A stretch of 8,674 nt of DNA from assembly GCA_021815835.1 (NCBI GenBank), contig JAKAZN010000047.1:1-8674 (forward strand), written 5' to 3'. The DNA is from Pseudomonadota bacterium. GTDB taxonomy: Bacteria > Pseudomonadota > Alphaproteobacteria > Acetobacterales > Acetobacteraceae. A program made the translations under genes and the position numbers. The notes beneath the pieces were generated by a model, which was not told the DNA's origin, made no database searches, and worked only from the letters and a program-made list of their open reading frames with translations. Below, piece after piece: positions 1 through 7,385 of this stretch (its first letter is position 1; the number at the start of each line of letters is the position of its first letter).

Positions 1-76
1 TCGTGCCCCCCCCACCCTTGCCCGGCCCGGCGCGCCGCACGACACTCCGCCCAACCAAACCCCGGGAGGCCAGCTC

Positions 77-1075
77 ATGCGCATCGTCGCGCTCGAAGAA
101 CATTTCACCGTCCCCGACCTGGTCGCGCGGATCGACCCCGCCGCCATCGCCCGCCGCGGCTTCCCCGCGCCGGGCGTGGTCTGGAGCCAGGTCACCAAGC
201 GCGGCGAACTGGCCGATCTCGGCGCCGCGCGCATCGCCGATCTGGACGCGGCCGGGATCGAGCTGCAGATCCTGTCCGCCTCCGCCCCCGGCGCCGAGCT
301 GGTCGCGGGACCCGACGGGATCGCGCTGGCGCGCGCCTATAACGACGCCCTGGCCGCGGGCGTCGCCGCGCATCCCGGGCGGCTCGCCGGCTTCGCCCAT
401 CTGCCGATGCTGGACCCGCAGGCCGCGGCCGACGAGCTCGAACGCGCGGTGCGCGATCTGGGTTTCCTCGGCGCCATGGTCCACGGCTTCACCGACGGCC
501 GCGCCCTGGACCACCCCAGCTTCGATCCCATCCTGGCCCGCGCCGTCGCGCTGGATGTGCCGATCTACATCCACCCGGGGATTTCCGAACCCGTGGTCCG
601 CGCCGCCTATTACGACGGCCTGCCCGGGCAGATGAGCTACACCATGGCCACCGCCGCCTGGGGCTGGCACATCGAGACCGCGGTGCAGGTCCTGCGCCTG
701 ATCCTGTCGGGCGCGCTCGATCGGCATCCGAAACTGAACATCATCATCGGCCACATGGGCGAGGCGCTGCCCTTCATGCTGGCGCGCTGCGAGCAGACGC
801 TCGCCGCCGAGGCCGCGAAATACCTGCAACGCGGCGTGACGCAGACGATGATGGACCAGGTCTGGATCACCACCAGCGGCTTCTTCACCCTGCCGCCGTT
901 CCTGGCCGCGGTGCAGACCTTCGGGATCGACCGGATCCTGTTCTCGGTCGATTACCCGTTCGCGGCGAACGCGGCGGGCCGGAAATTCCTGGATTCGCTG
1001 CCCGTTTCGCCGGCCGATCGGGCGAAGATCGCACATGGCAACGCGGATCGGCTGCTGCGGCTGACGGCGGGATAG
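77..1075 (+). CDS. Amidohydrolase-family metal-dependent hydrolase/decarboxylase
   Basis: A 332-residue TIM-barrel protein of the amidohydrolase-2 family, which includes gamma-resorcylate decarboxylase and aminocarboxymuconate-semialdehyde decarboxylase. The N-terminal ALEEHF motif (residues 5-10) supplies the E-x-H metal ligands E7 and H9. H166 in IYIHPG, H226 in IIIGHMGE and D292 in FSVDYPF match the other metal-binding and catalytic positions of the family, so the active site looks intact. No signal peptide is visible, so it should be cytoplasmic. The family usually cleaves or decarboxylates aromatic or cyclic acids using zinc or manganese; the actual substrate is not readable here. The start is supported by GGAGG at 65-69, seven bases before the ATG. 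The length is normal for the family. A stem-loop follows at 1086-1117, which suggests that transcription may end there. The family call is firm; decarboxylase rather than hydrolase is inference. Confidence 0.9.
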   Translation: MRIVALEEHFTVPDLVARIDPAAIARRGFPAPGVVWSQVTKRGELADLGAARIADLDAAGIELQILSASAPGAELVAGPDGIALARAYNDALAAGVAAHPGRLAGFAHLPMLDPQAAADELERAVRDLGFLGAMVHGFTDGRALDHPSFDPILARAVALDVPIYIHPGISEPVVRAAYYDGLPGQMSYTMATAAWGWHIETAVQVLRLILSGALDRHPKLNIIIGHMGEALPFMLARCEQTLAAEAAKYLQRGVTQTMMDQVWITTSGFFTLPPFLAAVQTFGIDRILFSVDYPFAANAAGRKFLDSLPVSPADRAKIAHGNADRLLRLTAG

Positions 1076-1085
1076 GACGAATCGC

Positions 1086-1117
1086 GCCGGGCCGGATGCG
1101 AATCGTCCGGACCCGGC
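1086..1117 (+). terminator. Stem-loop after the amidohydrolase gene, possible terminator
   Basis: The left arm 1086-1096 (GCCGGGCCGGA) pairs with 1106-1110 (TCCGG) plus 1112-1117 (CCCGGC). This makes 11 base pairs with a single bulged A at 1111 and a nine-base loop. It begins 10 bases after the stop codon. No T-run follows (next bases TTGCGGTCCC), so classic intrinsic termination is uncertain; it could instead stabilise the mRNA 3' end. The rest of the gap to the next gene (1118-1210) shows no promoter that I could defend. Confidence 0.4.
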
Positions 1118-1210
1118 TTGCGGTCCCACCGTTCCCTATGGTTTGTTTCGCTTGGAGCCGCGCATCGACGACGCGGCCCGAAAATCGGATCGCCCCACGG
1201 GCGACCAGGC

Positions 1211-1216
1211 AGGGAG
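1211..1216 (+). promoter_or_regulatory. Ribosome binding site fixing the start of the binding-protein gene
   Basis: AGGGAG lies nine bases before the ATG at 1226. The reading frame is open back to an ATG at 1118, but that 36-residue extension is rich in R, G, H and P. It would also bury the twin-arginine motif about 50 residues into the protein, so 1226 is preferred. Confidence 0.75.
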
Positions 1217-1225
1217 TTCACGTCC

Positions 1226-2479
1226 ATGACCGAAGCCATATCCGGGCCCCGTCCGGGCCGCCGGCGCGTACTGCAAGGTGCCGCCGTCCTCGCCGGCGCC
1301 CAGCTCTCCGCGCCGTTCCTGCTGTCTGCCCGCGGCGAAGTGCCGATCAAGATCGGCATGACGGACGAACTGACCGGCGCCGCCTCCATGCTCGGCACCT
1401 CCGAAGTGCAGGGCGCGACGCTGGCGGTTGAGCAGATCAACGCCAAGGGTGGCGTGCTCGGCCGGCCATTGCAGCTGCTGACCGAGGATTCGGCGAACGA
1501 TACCGGCACCGGCGTGCAGAAGGCGATCAAGCTGATCGACCGCGACAAGGTGAGCGTGCTGCTGAGCGATCCCAATTCCGGCATCGCCTATGCGCAGACC
1601 CAGGTCACCAACCCGAAGGGTGTCCTCAACATCATCCCCGGCGCGCATACCGATCCGATGACCGGCACGGCCTGCAAGTGGAACGTCTTTCGCATTTGCG
1701 GTACCACCAGCATGGATGCCGCCTCCATCACCGGCACGTTGGTCAAGAGGTTCGGCAAGCGCTGGTTCATGATCACGCCGGACTACGCCTATGGCCACAC
1801 CTTGCAGGCCGCCTTCATCCGCGACGTGAAGAAGCTCGGCGGCACGGTGGAGGCGGTGGTGTTGCCGCAGACCACGCTGGATTTCACCGCCACCCTCATC
1901 AAGGCGAAGCTGTACAAGCCGACCGTGCTGGTCAACAACATGTATGGCCAGCCGCAGGTCGATTGCATGAAGCAGTTTCTGCAATTCGGCCTGGAGAAAT
2001 CGATCGCCCTCGGCGGCGCGATCTTCGAGCTGGAGGACGTGGTCTCCACCCCCGCCGCGGCGCAGACCGGATGGTGGAACATGGAGTGGTGGTGGAACCA
2101 GCCGGGCGTGCCGCATGTCGAGGCATTCAACGCCGCGATCGAGAAGAAATACCACGTCATGCCGTCGGCGCGCGTATGGTTCGGCTATGTCGCCGTGCAC
2201 AGCTTCCGCCTTGCCGCCGAGCACAGCAAGGGCCTTGACGCGCTGAAGATGGCGCGCGCGCTGGAAGGGATGGAGCTGCCGCCCGATGTGGCGCTGCAGC
2301 CGGGCAAGGTGTTCTATCGCAAGGAAGACCACCAGTTGATGGCGAACATCTTCGTGGGCGAGGTGCATCCGCCCAAGACCAACAAGTTCGACGTCTTCAC
2401 TCCGCGCAAGCTGGTGCGGGGCGCGACCGTTGCGGGTTCGGCGGCCGATAATGGTTGCCACATGACCTACCCGTCGTGA
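1226..2479 (+). CDS. Tat-exported ABC transporter substrate-binding protein (branched-chain amino acid/urea class)
   Basis: A 417-residue periplasmic binding protein of the type I fold, Leu/Ile/Val- or urea-binding class (Peripla_BP_6-like). Residues 11-36 form a twin-arginine signal: GRRRVLQGAA, then a hydrophobic stretch ending near FLLSARG. The mature part opens with IKIGMTDELTGAAS (41-54), the usual first strand and ligand loop of the class. EQINAKGGVLGRP (69-81) is the typical next helix-loop, and PDYAYGHT (185-192) begins the second lobe. A tryptophan-rich patch, GWWNMEWWW (282-290), is striking. Cysteines occur at 150, 158, 247 and 411. The role is to capture a small polar solute, perhaps an amino acid, amide or urea derivative, and hand it to a membrane permease. 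No permease or ATPase gene is adjacent, so the partner lies elsewhere or the protein acts in sensing. The next gene begins 13 nt after the stop, which suggests co-transcription. The ligand is unknown. Confidence 0.9.
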   Translation: MTEAISGPRPGRRRVLQGAAVLAGAQLSAPFLLSARGEVPIKIGMTDELTGAASMLGTSEVQGATLAVEQINAKGGVLGRPLQLLTEDSANDTGTGVQKAIKLIDRDKVSVLLSDPNSGIAYAQTQVTNPKGVLNIIPGAHTDPMTGTACKWNVFRICGTTSMDAASITGTLVKRFGKRWFMITPDYAYGHTLQAAFIRDVKKLGGTVEAVVLPQTTLDFTATLIKAKLYKPTVLVNNMYGQPQVDCMKQFLQFGLEKSIALGGAIFELEDVVSTPAAAQTGWWNMEWWWNQPGVPHVEAFNAAIEKKYHVMPSARVWFGYVAVHSFRLAAEHSKGLDALKMARALEGMELPPDVALQPGKVFYRKEDHQLMANIFVGEVHPPKTNKFDVFTPRKLVRGATVAGSAADNGCHMTYPS

Positions 2480-2492
2480 TCGCGGCCGCGTC

Positions 2493-3524
2493 ATGACGGA
2501 GACCGCGCCGGACCGCGTCCCGGTCCGTCCGGTCTCCGTCGTGACCGGCTTTCTCGGCAGCGGCAAGACGACGCTGATCGCGCGGGTTTTGCGGGATCCG
2601 GGATTCGCGCGCACCGCCGTCATCGTCAACGAATTTGGCGAGGTCGGCATCGATCACGCGCTGATCGCCGCCGGCACCGAGACCCTTCTGACCCTGACCA
2701 CCGGCTGCCTCTGCTGTCGGATGGAGGGCAGCCTCGCCGCCACCCTGCGGGGGCTTGCCGCGCAGGCCGGGCCGGTGGGCTTCGACCGCGTGCTGGTGGA
2801 AACCTCCGGCCTCGCCGATCCCGCGCCGATCCTGGGGGGGCTGCTCGCCGATGCGGATCTCGCGGATGGCTACGTCCTCGACAAGGTGGTCACCCTCGTC
2901 GATGCCGTCGCGGGTGAGGCGGCGCTGGCGCGCCATCCCGAGGCACGGCGCCAGGTCGCGGTCGCGGACCGCATCGTGCTGACCAAGACCGATCTCGCGG
3001 CGCCGTCGTCCGGCTTGCGCGCGATGCTGGCCGCGACCGCGCCGACGGCCGAGCGCGTGATCGAAAGCGTGCGCGGCGCCGTCGATCCCGCGATCCTGTT
3101 CGGCCCGGCGGACCCGGCGGCCCGCGCCGCGCGTCTCGCGGTCCTGACCCCGGCGCCGGCGGCGAATCCTTTCGCCGCGCGGGGCGTGCACAGCGAGCGG
3201 CTTGGCGCGATCGTGCTGGAACGCGATGCGCCGATCGCCGGCGCGGCGCTCAGCCTGTTCGTGGAAACCTTGGTCGCCCATTGCGGTCCGCGACTGCTGC
3301 GCCTCAAGGGCCTGGTGGAACTGGCCGAGGATCCGTCCTGCCCGCTGCTGCTGCAAGGCGTCCAGCACAGTCTGGCGGCGCCGGAGTTCCTGCCGTCCCG
3401 GCCGACGGGATGGCCGGGCGGGCTGCGCCTGGTGCTGATCGGCCAGGACCTGCCGCGCTATTTCCCCGCCCGCCTGCTCGCCGCGATCGAGGAAGAAGTG
3501 GCGGACACTCCACCGGTCGCTTGA
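2493..3524 (+). CDS. CobW/COG0523-family G3E GTPase, putative metallochaperone
   Basis: A 343-residue GTPase of the SIMIBI G3E group. It has Walker A GFLGSGKTT (19-27) and the family hallmark metal site GCLCC (71-75). ETSGLADP (103-110) is the switch/Walker B region, and TKTD (164-167) is the guanine-specificity motif. A CobW C-terminal domain runs from about 234 to 333. Members bind Zn, Co or Fe at the CxCC site and use GTP hydrolysis to deliver or sort metal to client enzymes. The specific metal cannot be assigned; the histidine-rich loop found in some zinc-linked members is absent. The protein is cytoplasmic. The ATG lies 13 nt after the upstream stop with no clear Shine-Dalgarno sequence, so translational coupling with the binding-protein gene is likely. 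Length and motifs are complete. It converges on clpA, which ends 58 bases away. Clients could include the nearby metal-dependent amidohydrolase, but that is only inference. Confidence 0.92.
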   Translation: MTETAPDRVPVRPVSVVTGFLGSGKTTLIARVLRDPGFARTAVIVNEFGEVGIDHALIAAGTETLLTLTTGCLCCRMEGSLAATLRGLAAQAGPVGFDRVLVETSGLADPAPILGGLLADADLADGYVLDKVVTLVDAVAGEAALARHPEARRQVAVADRIVLTKTDLAAPSSGLRAMLAATAPTAERVIESVRGAVDPAILFGPADPAARAARLAVLTPAPAANPFAARGVHSERLGAIVLERDAPIAGAALSLFVETLVAHCGPRLLRLKGLVELAEDPSCPLLLQGVQHSLAAPEFLPSRPTGWPGGLRLVLIGQDLPRYFPARLLAAIEEEVADTPPVA

Positions 3525-3556
3525 TCGAACGCCCTCTCCGTCACCTCTCCCGCTTG

Positions 3557-3581
3557 GGCGCGCCGGGTGAGGGCGCGCGCC
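3557..3581. terminator. GC-rich stem-loop between convergent genes, possible bidirectional terminator
   Basis: GGCGCGC at 3557-3563 can pair with GCGCGCC at 3575-3581 across an 11-base loop. It lies in the 58-base gap where the CobW-type gene and clpA converge. No T-run follows on either strand, and such GC-only inverted repeats arise easily in this base composition, so termination here is only a possibility. Confidence 0.25.
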
Positions 3582-3582
3582 G

Positions 3583-5928
<2,346 letters not shown>

Positions 5929-5991
5929 GACGACACTCCTGACGCGCGAGAGGGAAGGCGGTGGGCAAGAACGGGTCGGCGGGGGGCCGGC

Positions 5992-6318
5992 TCATTCCTT
6001 CTCGATGGTGCATTGCAGAGGATGCTGGTTTTGCCGCGCGAGGTCCATCACCTGCGTGACCTTGGTTTCGGCGACCTCATAGGTATAGACGCCACAGACG
6101 CCGACGCCGCGACGGTGCACGTGGAGCATGATGCGGGTGGCTTCTTCTCGCGATTTTTGGAAGAATCTTTCGAGGACATGAACGACGAACTCCATAGGTG
6201 TATAATCATCGTTCAACATCAAGACCTTATACATGGCGGGCTTGCGTGTCTTCGGGCGCGCCCGCACCACCACCCCGGTATTGGGTCCGTCGCCGCCGCG
6301 CCTGTCGTTCGTGCTCAT
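5992..6318 (-). CDS. clpS: ATP-dependent Clp protease adaptor ClpS
   Basis: A 108-residue adaptor that recognises N-end-rule (N-degron) substrates, binds the ClpA N-domain and passes them to ClpAP. The disordered N-terminal tail (about 1-25, rich in G, R and K) is typical and is needed to engage ClpA. The folded core carries [19 protein letters not shown] (35-53). N36, D37 and D38 line the pocket for the substrate alpha-amino group, and M42 corresponds to the gatekeeper methionine. H68 in MLHVH corresponds to the conserved pocket histidine. [10 protein letters not shown] and [10 protein letters not shown] close the fold. The frame stays open far upstream (to about 7182), but that part is the antisense of the phasin gene. 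MSTNDRRGG is the family-like start, although only a weak purine-rich site (GGACGAG) precedes it. A start 17 or more codons upstream cannot be excluded. The neighbours phasin (upstream) and clpA (downstream) run the same way. Confidence 0.96.
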   Translation of the reverse strand: MSTNDRRGGDGPNTGVVVRARPKTRKPAMYKVLMLNDDYTPMEFVVHVLERFFQKSREEATRIMLHVHRRGVGVCGVYTYEVAETKVTQVMDLARQNQHPLQCTIEKE

Positions 6319-6426
6319 GCTCGTCCGTGTTCCGTCGCTATTCCGCCGCCCGTCCGGAACCCGGAGCATCCCGCCCGCCTGGTCCAGAAGGTCAGCATAT
6401 CGGATGCAGGGGGCATGATAAAAGAG

Positions 6427-6432
6427 TGTCAA
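6427..6432 (-). promoter_or_regulatory. Possible promoter region for clpS-clpA
   Basis: Because a terminator separates the phasin gene from clpS, clpS-clpA should have its own promoter in 6319-6456. A perfect TTGACA lies at 6432-6427 on the minus strand, but the hexamer at correct spacing (CTGCAT, 6409-6404) is a poor -10. TATCAT (6420-6415) resembles a -10 but lies too close to this -35. I cannot define the promoter further. The remaining leader down to 6319 shows no other clear signal. Confidence 0.25.
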
Positions 6433-6453
6433 TCCGCCACCCCACCGGCGGAT
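6432..6453 (-). repeat. Small inverted repeat after the phasin terminator
   Basis: ATCCGCC (6432-6438) and GGCGGAT (6447-6453) form a perfect seven-base-pair stem with an eight-base loop. It sits directly beyond the terminator and abuts the TTGACA of the possible clpS promoter. It could be a third 3'-end hairpin of the phasin transcript or a protein site near that promoter; neither is shown. Confidence 0.4.
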
Positions 6454-6456
6454 CAC

Positions 6457-6493
6457 AAGAAAAACCCGGGCACGCGGCGCGGGCCCGGGTTTT
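6457..6493 (-). terminator. Intrinsic terminator of the phasin gene
   Basis: Read on the minus strand, an 11-base-pair perfect stem (arms 6493-6483 and 6471-6461, AAAACCCGGGC type) closes an 11-base loop. It runs into TTTTTCTT after the GC-rich arm. It begins 77 bases after the phasin stop codon. On the plus strand only four Ts follow the stem, so it is best oriented to end phasin transcription before clpS. Confidence 0.85.
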
Positions 6494-6511
6494 GCCGTCT
6501 CGAAAACGGGG

Positions 6512-6549
6512 GCGGGCGGCCCCGCTGGGGGGGATGCGAGGCCGCCCGC
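6512..6549 (-). repeat. Long inverted repeat in the phasin 3' untranslated region
   Basis: GCGGGCGGCC (6512-6521) and GGCCGCCCGC (6540-6549) form a perfect ten-base-pair stem with an 18-base loop. It lies between the phasin stop codon and its terminator. No T-run follows it. It may protect the phasin mRNA from 3' exonucleases, which would fit an abundant granule protein; that role is inference. Confidence 0.5.
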
Positions 6550-6569
6550 GCTCGCAAAGCCTGGTCGGC

Positions 6570-7106
6570 TCAGACCGGCTTCGCGAACTTCTCGACCGCC
6601 ATGCTGACCCGCGCGGTGAGCGGCGCCAGGGTCTGCTCGGTCAACTTGATGGACGCGTCGGTCAGCTTGCCCGACTCGGCCAGGGTCTTCTCGATCGCGG
6701 TGCGGGCGAAGCCGGCCTGCATGTCGATCGCGTCCTTGAGGGACTTCACGGAGCTCATGGCCTTGAAGGTCGCCATGCTCTCCTCGTAGGTGCCCTGGGC
6801 GGTGGCGGCGACCTGCTTGCCGAGGTCCTGCACGCCGGCGGCCCAGATCTGGCCGGCCTTCATCACGGCTTCCAGGTTGCCCTGGCCGAACGCCACGAAC
6901 TCTTCCGCGGTCTTCATCGCCTTCTCCATGCCTTCCTTGACCTTGGCCTGGGTCTTCTCGATCCCGGCCGTCGCCTGTGCCATGCCGTCCTTGAGGGCGG
7001 CCACGGTCTGCTCGATGCCCTTCGTGCCCGCTTCCGTCGCGAAGGCAACCGCCGGGGCGCCGTCGAACGCCGCGCCGGTCTCTTCCGTCTTGCTCTTCAC
7101 CGCCAT
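6570..7106 (-). CDS. Phasin family protein (PHA granule-associated)
   Basis: A 178-residue small protein rich in A, K, E and T, with no signal peptide, no membrane segment and no cysteine. Residues about 64-165 match the alphaproteobacterial phasin domain: [20 protein letters not shown], then [21 protein letters not shown], then [15 protein letters not shown]. These are long amphipathic helices that lie on the surface of polyhydroxyalkanoate granules and limit their size and aggregation. The N-terminal part (about 1-35) is Ala/Gly/Thr-rich and probably disordered. The start at 7106 is fixed by AGGAG (7118-7114), seven bases upstream. An open frame to 7298 would add 64 unlikely residues across the promoter. 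A sigma-70-type promoter and a palindromic operator precede it, and a strong terminator follows. The granule role is family knowledge; no PHA synthase gene lies in the window. A distinct paralogue role, such as stress or chaperone-like, is possible. Confidence 0.9.
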   Translation of the reverse strand: MAVKSKTEETGAAFDGAPAVAFATEAGTKGIEQTVAALKDGMAQATAGIEKTQAKVKEGMEKAMKTAEEFVAFGQGNLEAVMKAGQIWAAGVQDLGKQVAATAQGTYEESMATFKAMSSVKSLKDAIDMQAGFARTAIEKTLAESGKLTDASIKLTEQTLAPLTARVSMAVEKFAKPV

Positions 7107-7113
7107 TGTCGTG

Positions 7114-7118
7114 CTCCT
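7114..7118 (-). promoter_or_regulatory. Ribosome binding site fixing the phasin start
   Basis: AGGAG on the minus strand lies seven bases before the ATG at 7106. It supports this start over the ATG at 7298, whose extension would run through the promoter and operator. Confidence 0.85.
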
Positions 7119-7166
7119 GTTCTGGGCCGCTTGGCTCGCGGCCGGTGTCGTGCCGTTGATCCGTTT

Positions 7167-7181
7167 TGCTGCAATGCAGCA
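7167..7181. promoter_or_regulatory. Perfect 15-bp palindrome, candidate PhaR operator of the phasin gene
   Basis: TGCTGCA (7167-7173), A, TGCAGCA (7175-7181) is a perfect inverted repeat. Its core is CTGC-AAT-GCAG, matching the CTGC-N3/4-GCAG pattern reported for the PHA-responsive repressor PhaR in Rhodobacter (from memory). It starts eight bases after the phasin -10 box, so it covers the expected transcription start, an ideal place for a repressor. PhaR releases DNA when it binds nascent PHA, which would switch the phasin on only when granules form. The phaR gene is not in the window. Confidence 0.65.
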
Positions 7182-7188
7182 CAACCGC

Positions 7189-7217
7189 GATATAGGTCGG
7201 TGCCGGAGGCCGATCAA
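7189..7217 (-). promoter_or_regulatory. Sigma-70-type promoter of the phasin gene
   Basis: On the minus strand, TTGATC (7217-7212) and TATATC (7194-7189) are separated by exactly 17 bases; each hexamer matches the consensus at four of six positions. Transcription should start near 7182, giving a leader of about 75 bases with the AGGAG site near its end. The candidate PhaR palindrome covers the start. Confidence 0.6.
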
Positions 7218-7225
7218 GAGAAATT

Positions 7226-7240
7226 TTGTGCGGCGCACAA
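7226..7240. promoter_or_regulatory. Second perfect 15-bp palindrome upstream of the phasin -35 box
   Basis: TTGTGCG (7226-7232), G, CGCACAA (7234-7240) is a perfect inverted repeat with a TGC-GGC-GCA core. It shares the TGC-N3-GCA plan of the palindrome at 7167-7181. Its centre lies 59 bases from that of the first site and its edge nine bases upstream of the -35 box. It could be a second PhaR site, or the site of another regulator acting on either divergent gene. Confidence 0.45.
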
Positions 7241-7251
7241 CGGGTCCGTGT

Positions 7252-7269
7252 CGCCCTCCCCGAAGGGCG
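7252..7269. repeat. Short hairpin in the divergent intergenic region
   Basis: CGCCCT (7252-7257) pairs with AGGGCG (7264-7269) over a six-base loop. No T-run follows on either strand. It lies between the phasin control region and the more A/T-rich part (about 7285-7325) ahead of the carboxypeptidase gene. No function can be assigned. Confidence 0.25.
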
Positions 7270-7326
7270 GTCTCAGGATGAACCCGTAAACCCTTCAATA
7301 ATTTCTTGATTCAGGGAAATTTCGGC

Positions 7327-7356
7327 TGGACAACCCGGCCGGGAAGCGCCTAGGGT
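7327..7356 (+). promoter_or_regulatory. Possible promoter of the D,D-carboxypeptidase gene
   Basis: TGGACA (7327-7332, five of six to the -35 consensus) is followed after 18 bases by TAGGGT (7351-7356, three of six). The spacer contains the palindrome CCCGGCCGGG (7334-7343). A start near 7363 would leave a very short leader before AGGAG at 7371. An alternative -35, TTGATT at 7306-7311, lacks a good -10. Confidence 0.3.
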
Positions 7357-7385
7357 CCCGATACGGACGCAGGAGAAAGATCGAA

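Noticed and set aside
1136..2650. A 504-codon open frame on the - strand, opposite the binding-protein gene
   Set aside because: It is the mirror of a clear binding-protein gene, with His/Arg-rich low-complexity content and no family motif.
6401..6432. Heat-shock (sigma-32-type) promoter for clpS, suggested by a C-run followed by TGCAT after TTGACA
   Set aside because: The -10-like element does not match the CCCCAT-type consensus and the spacing is unsatisfactory; the resemblance is too weak to claim.
6319..7182. N-terminal extension of the clpS frame to 7182
   Set aside because: The extension runs antisense-free of stops only because of GC bias and overlaps the phasin gene in another frame. 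ClpS homologues are about 100-110 residues and match from 6318.
7107..7298. N-terminal extension of the phasin to an ATG at 7298
   Set aside because: It would translate through the -35/-10 boxes and the palindromes. The ATG at 7106 has AGGAG at ideal spacing and gives a normal phasin length.
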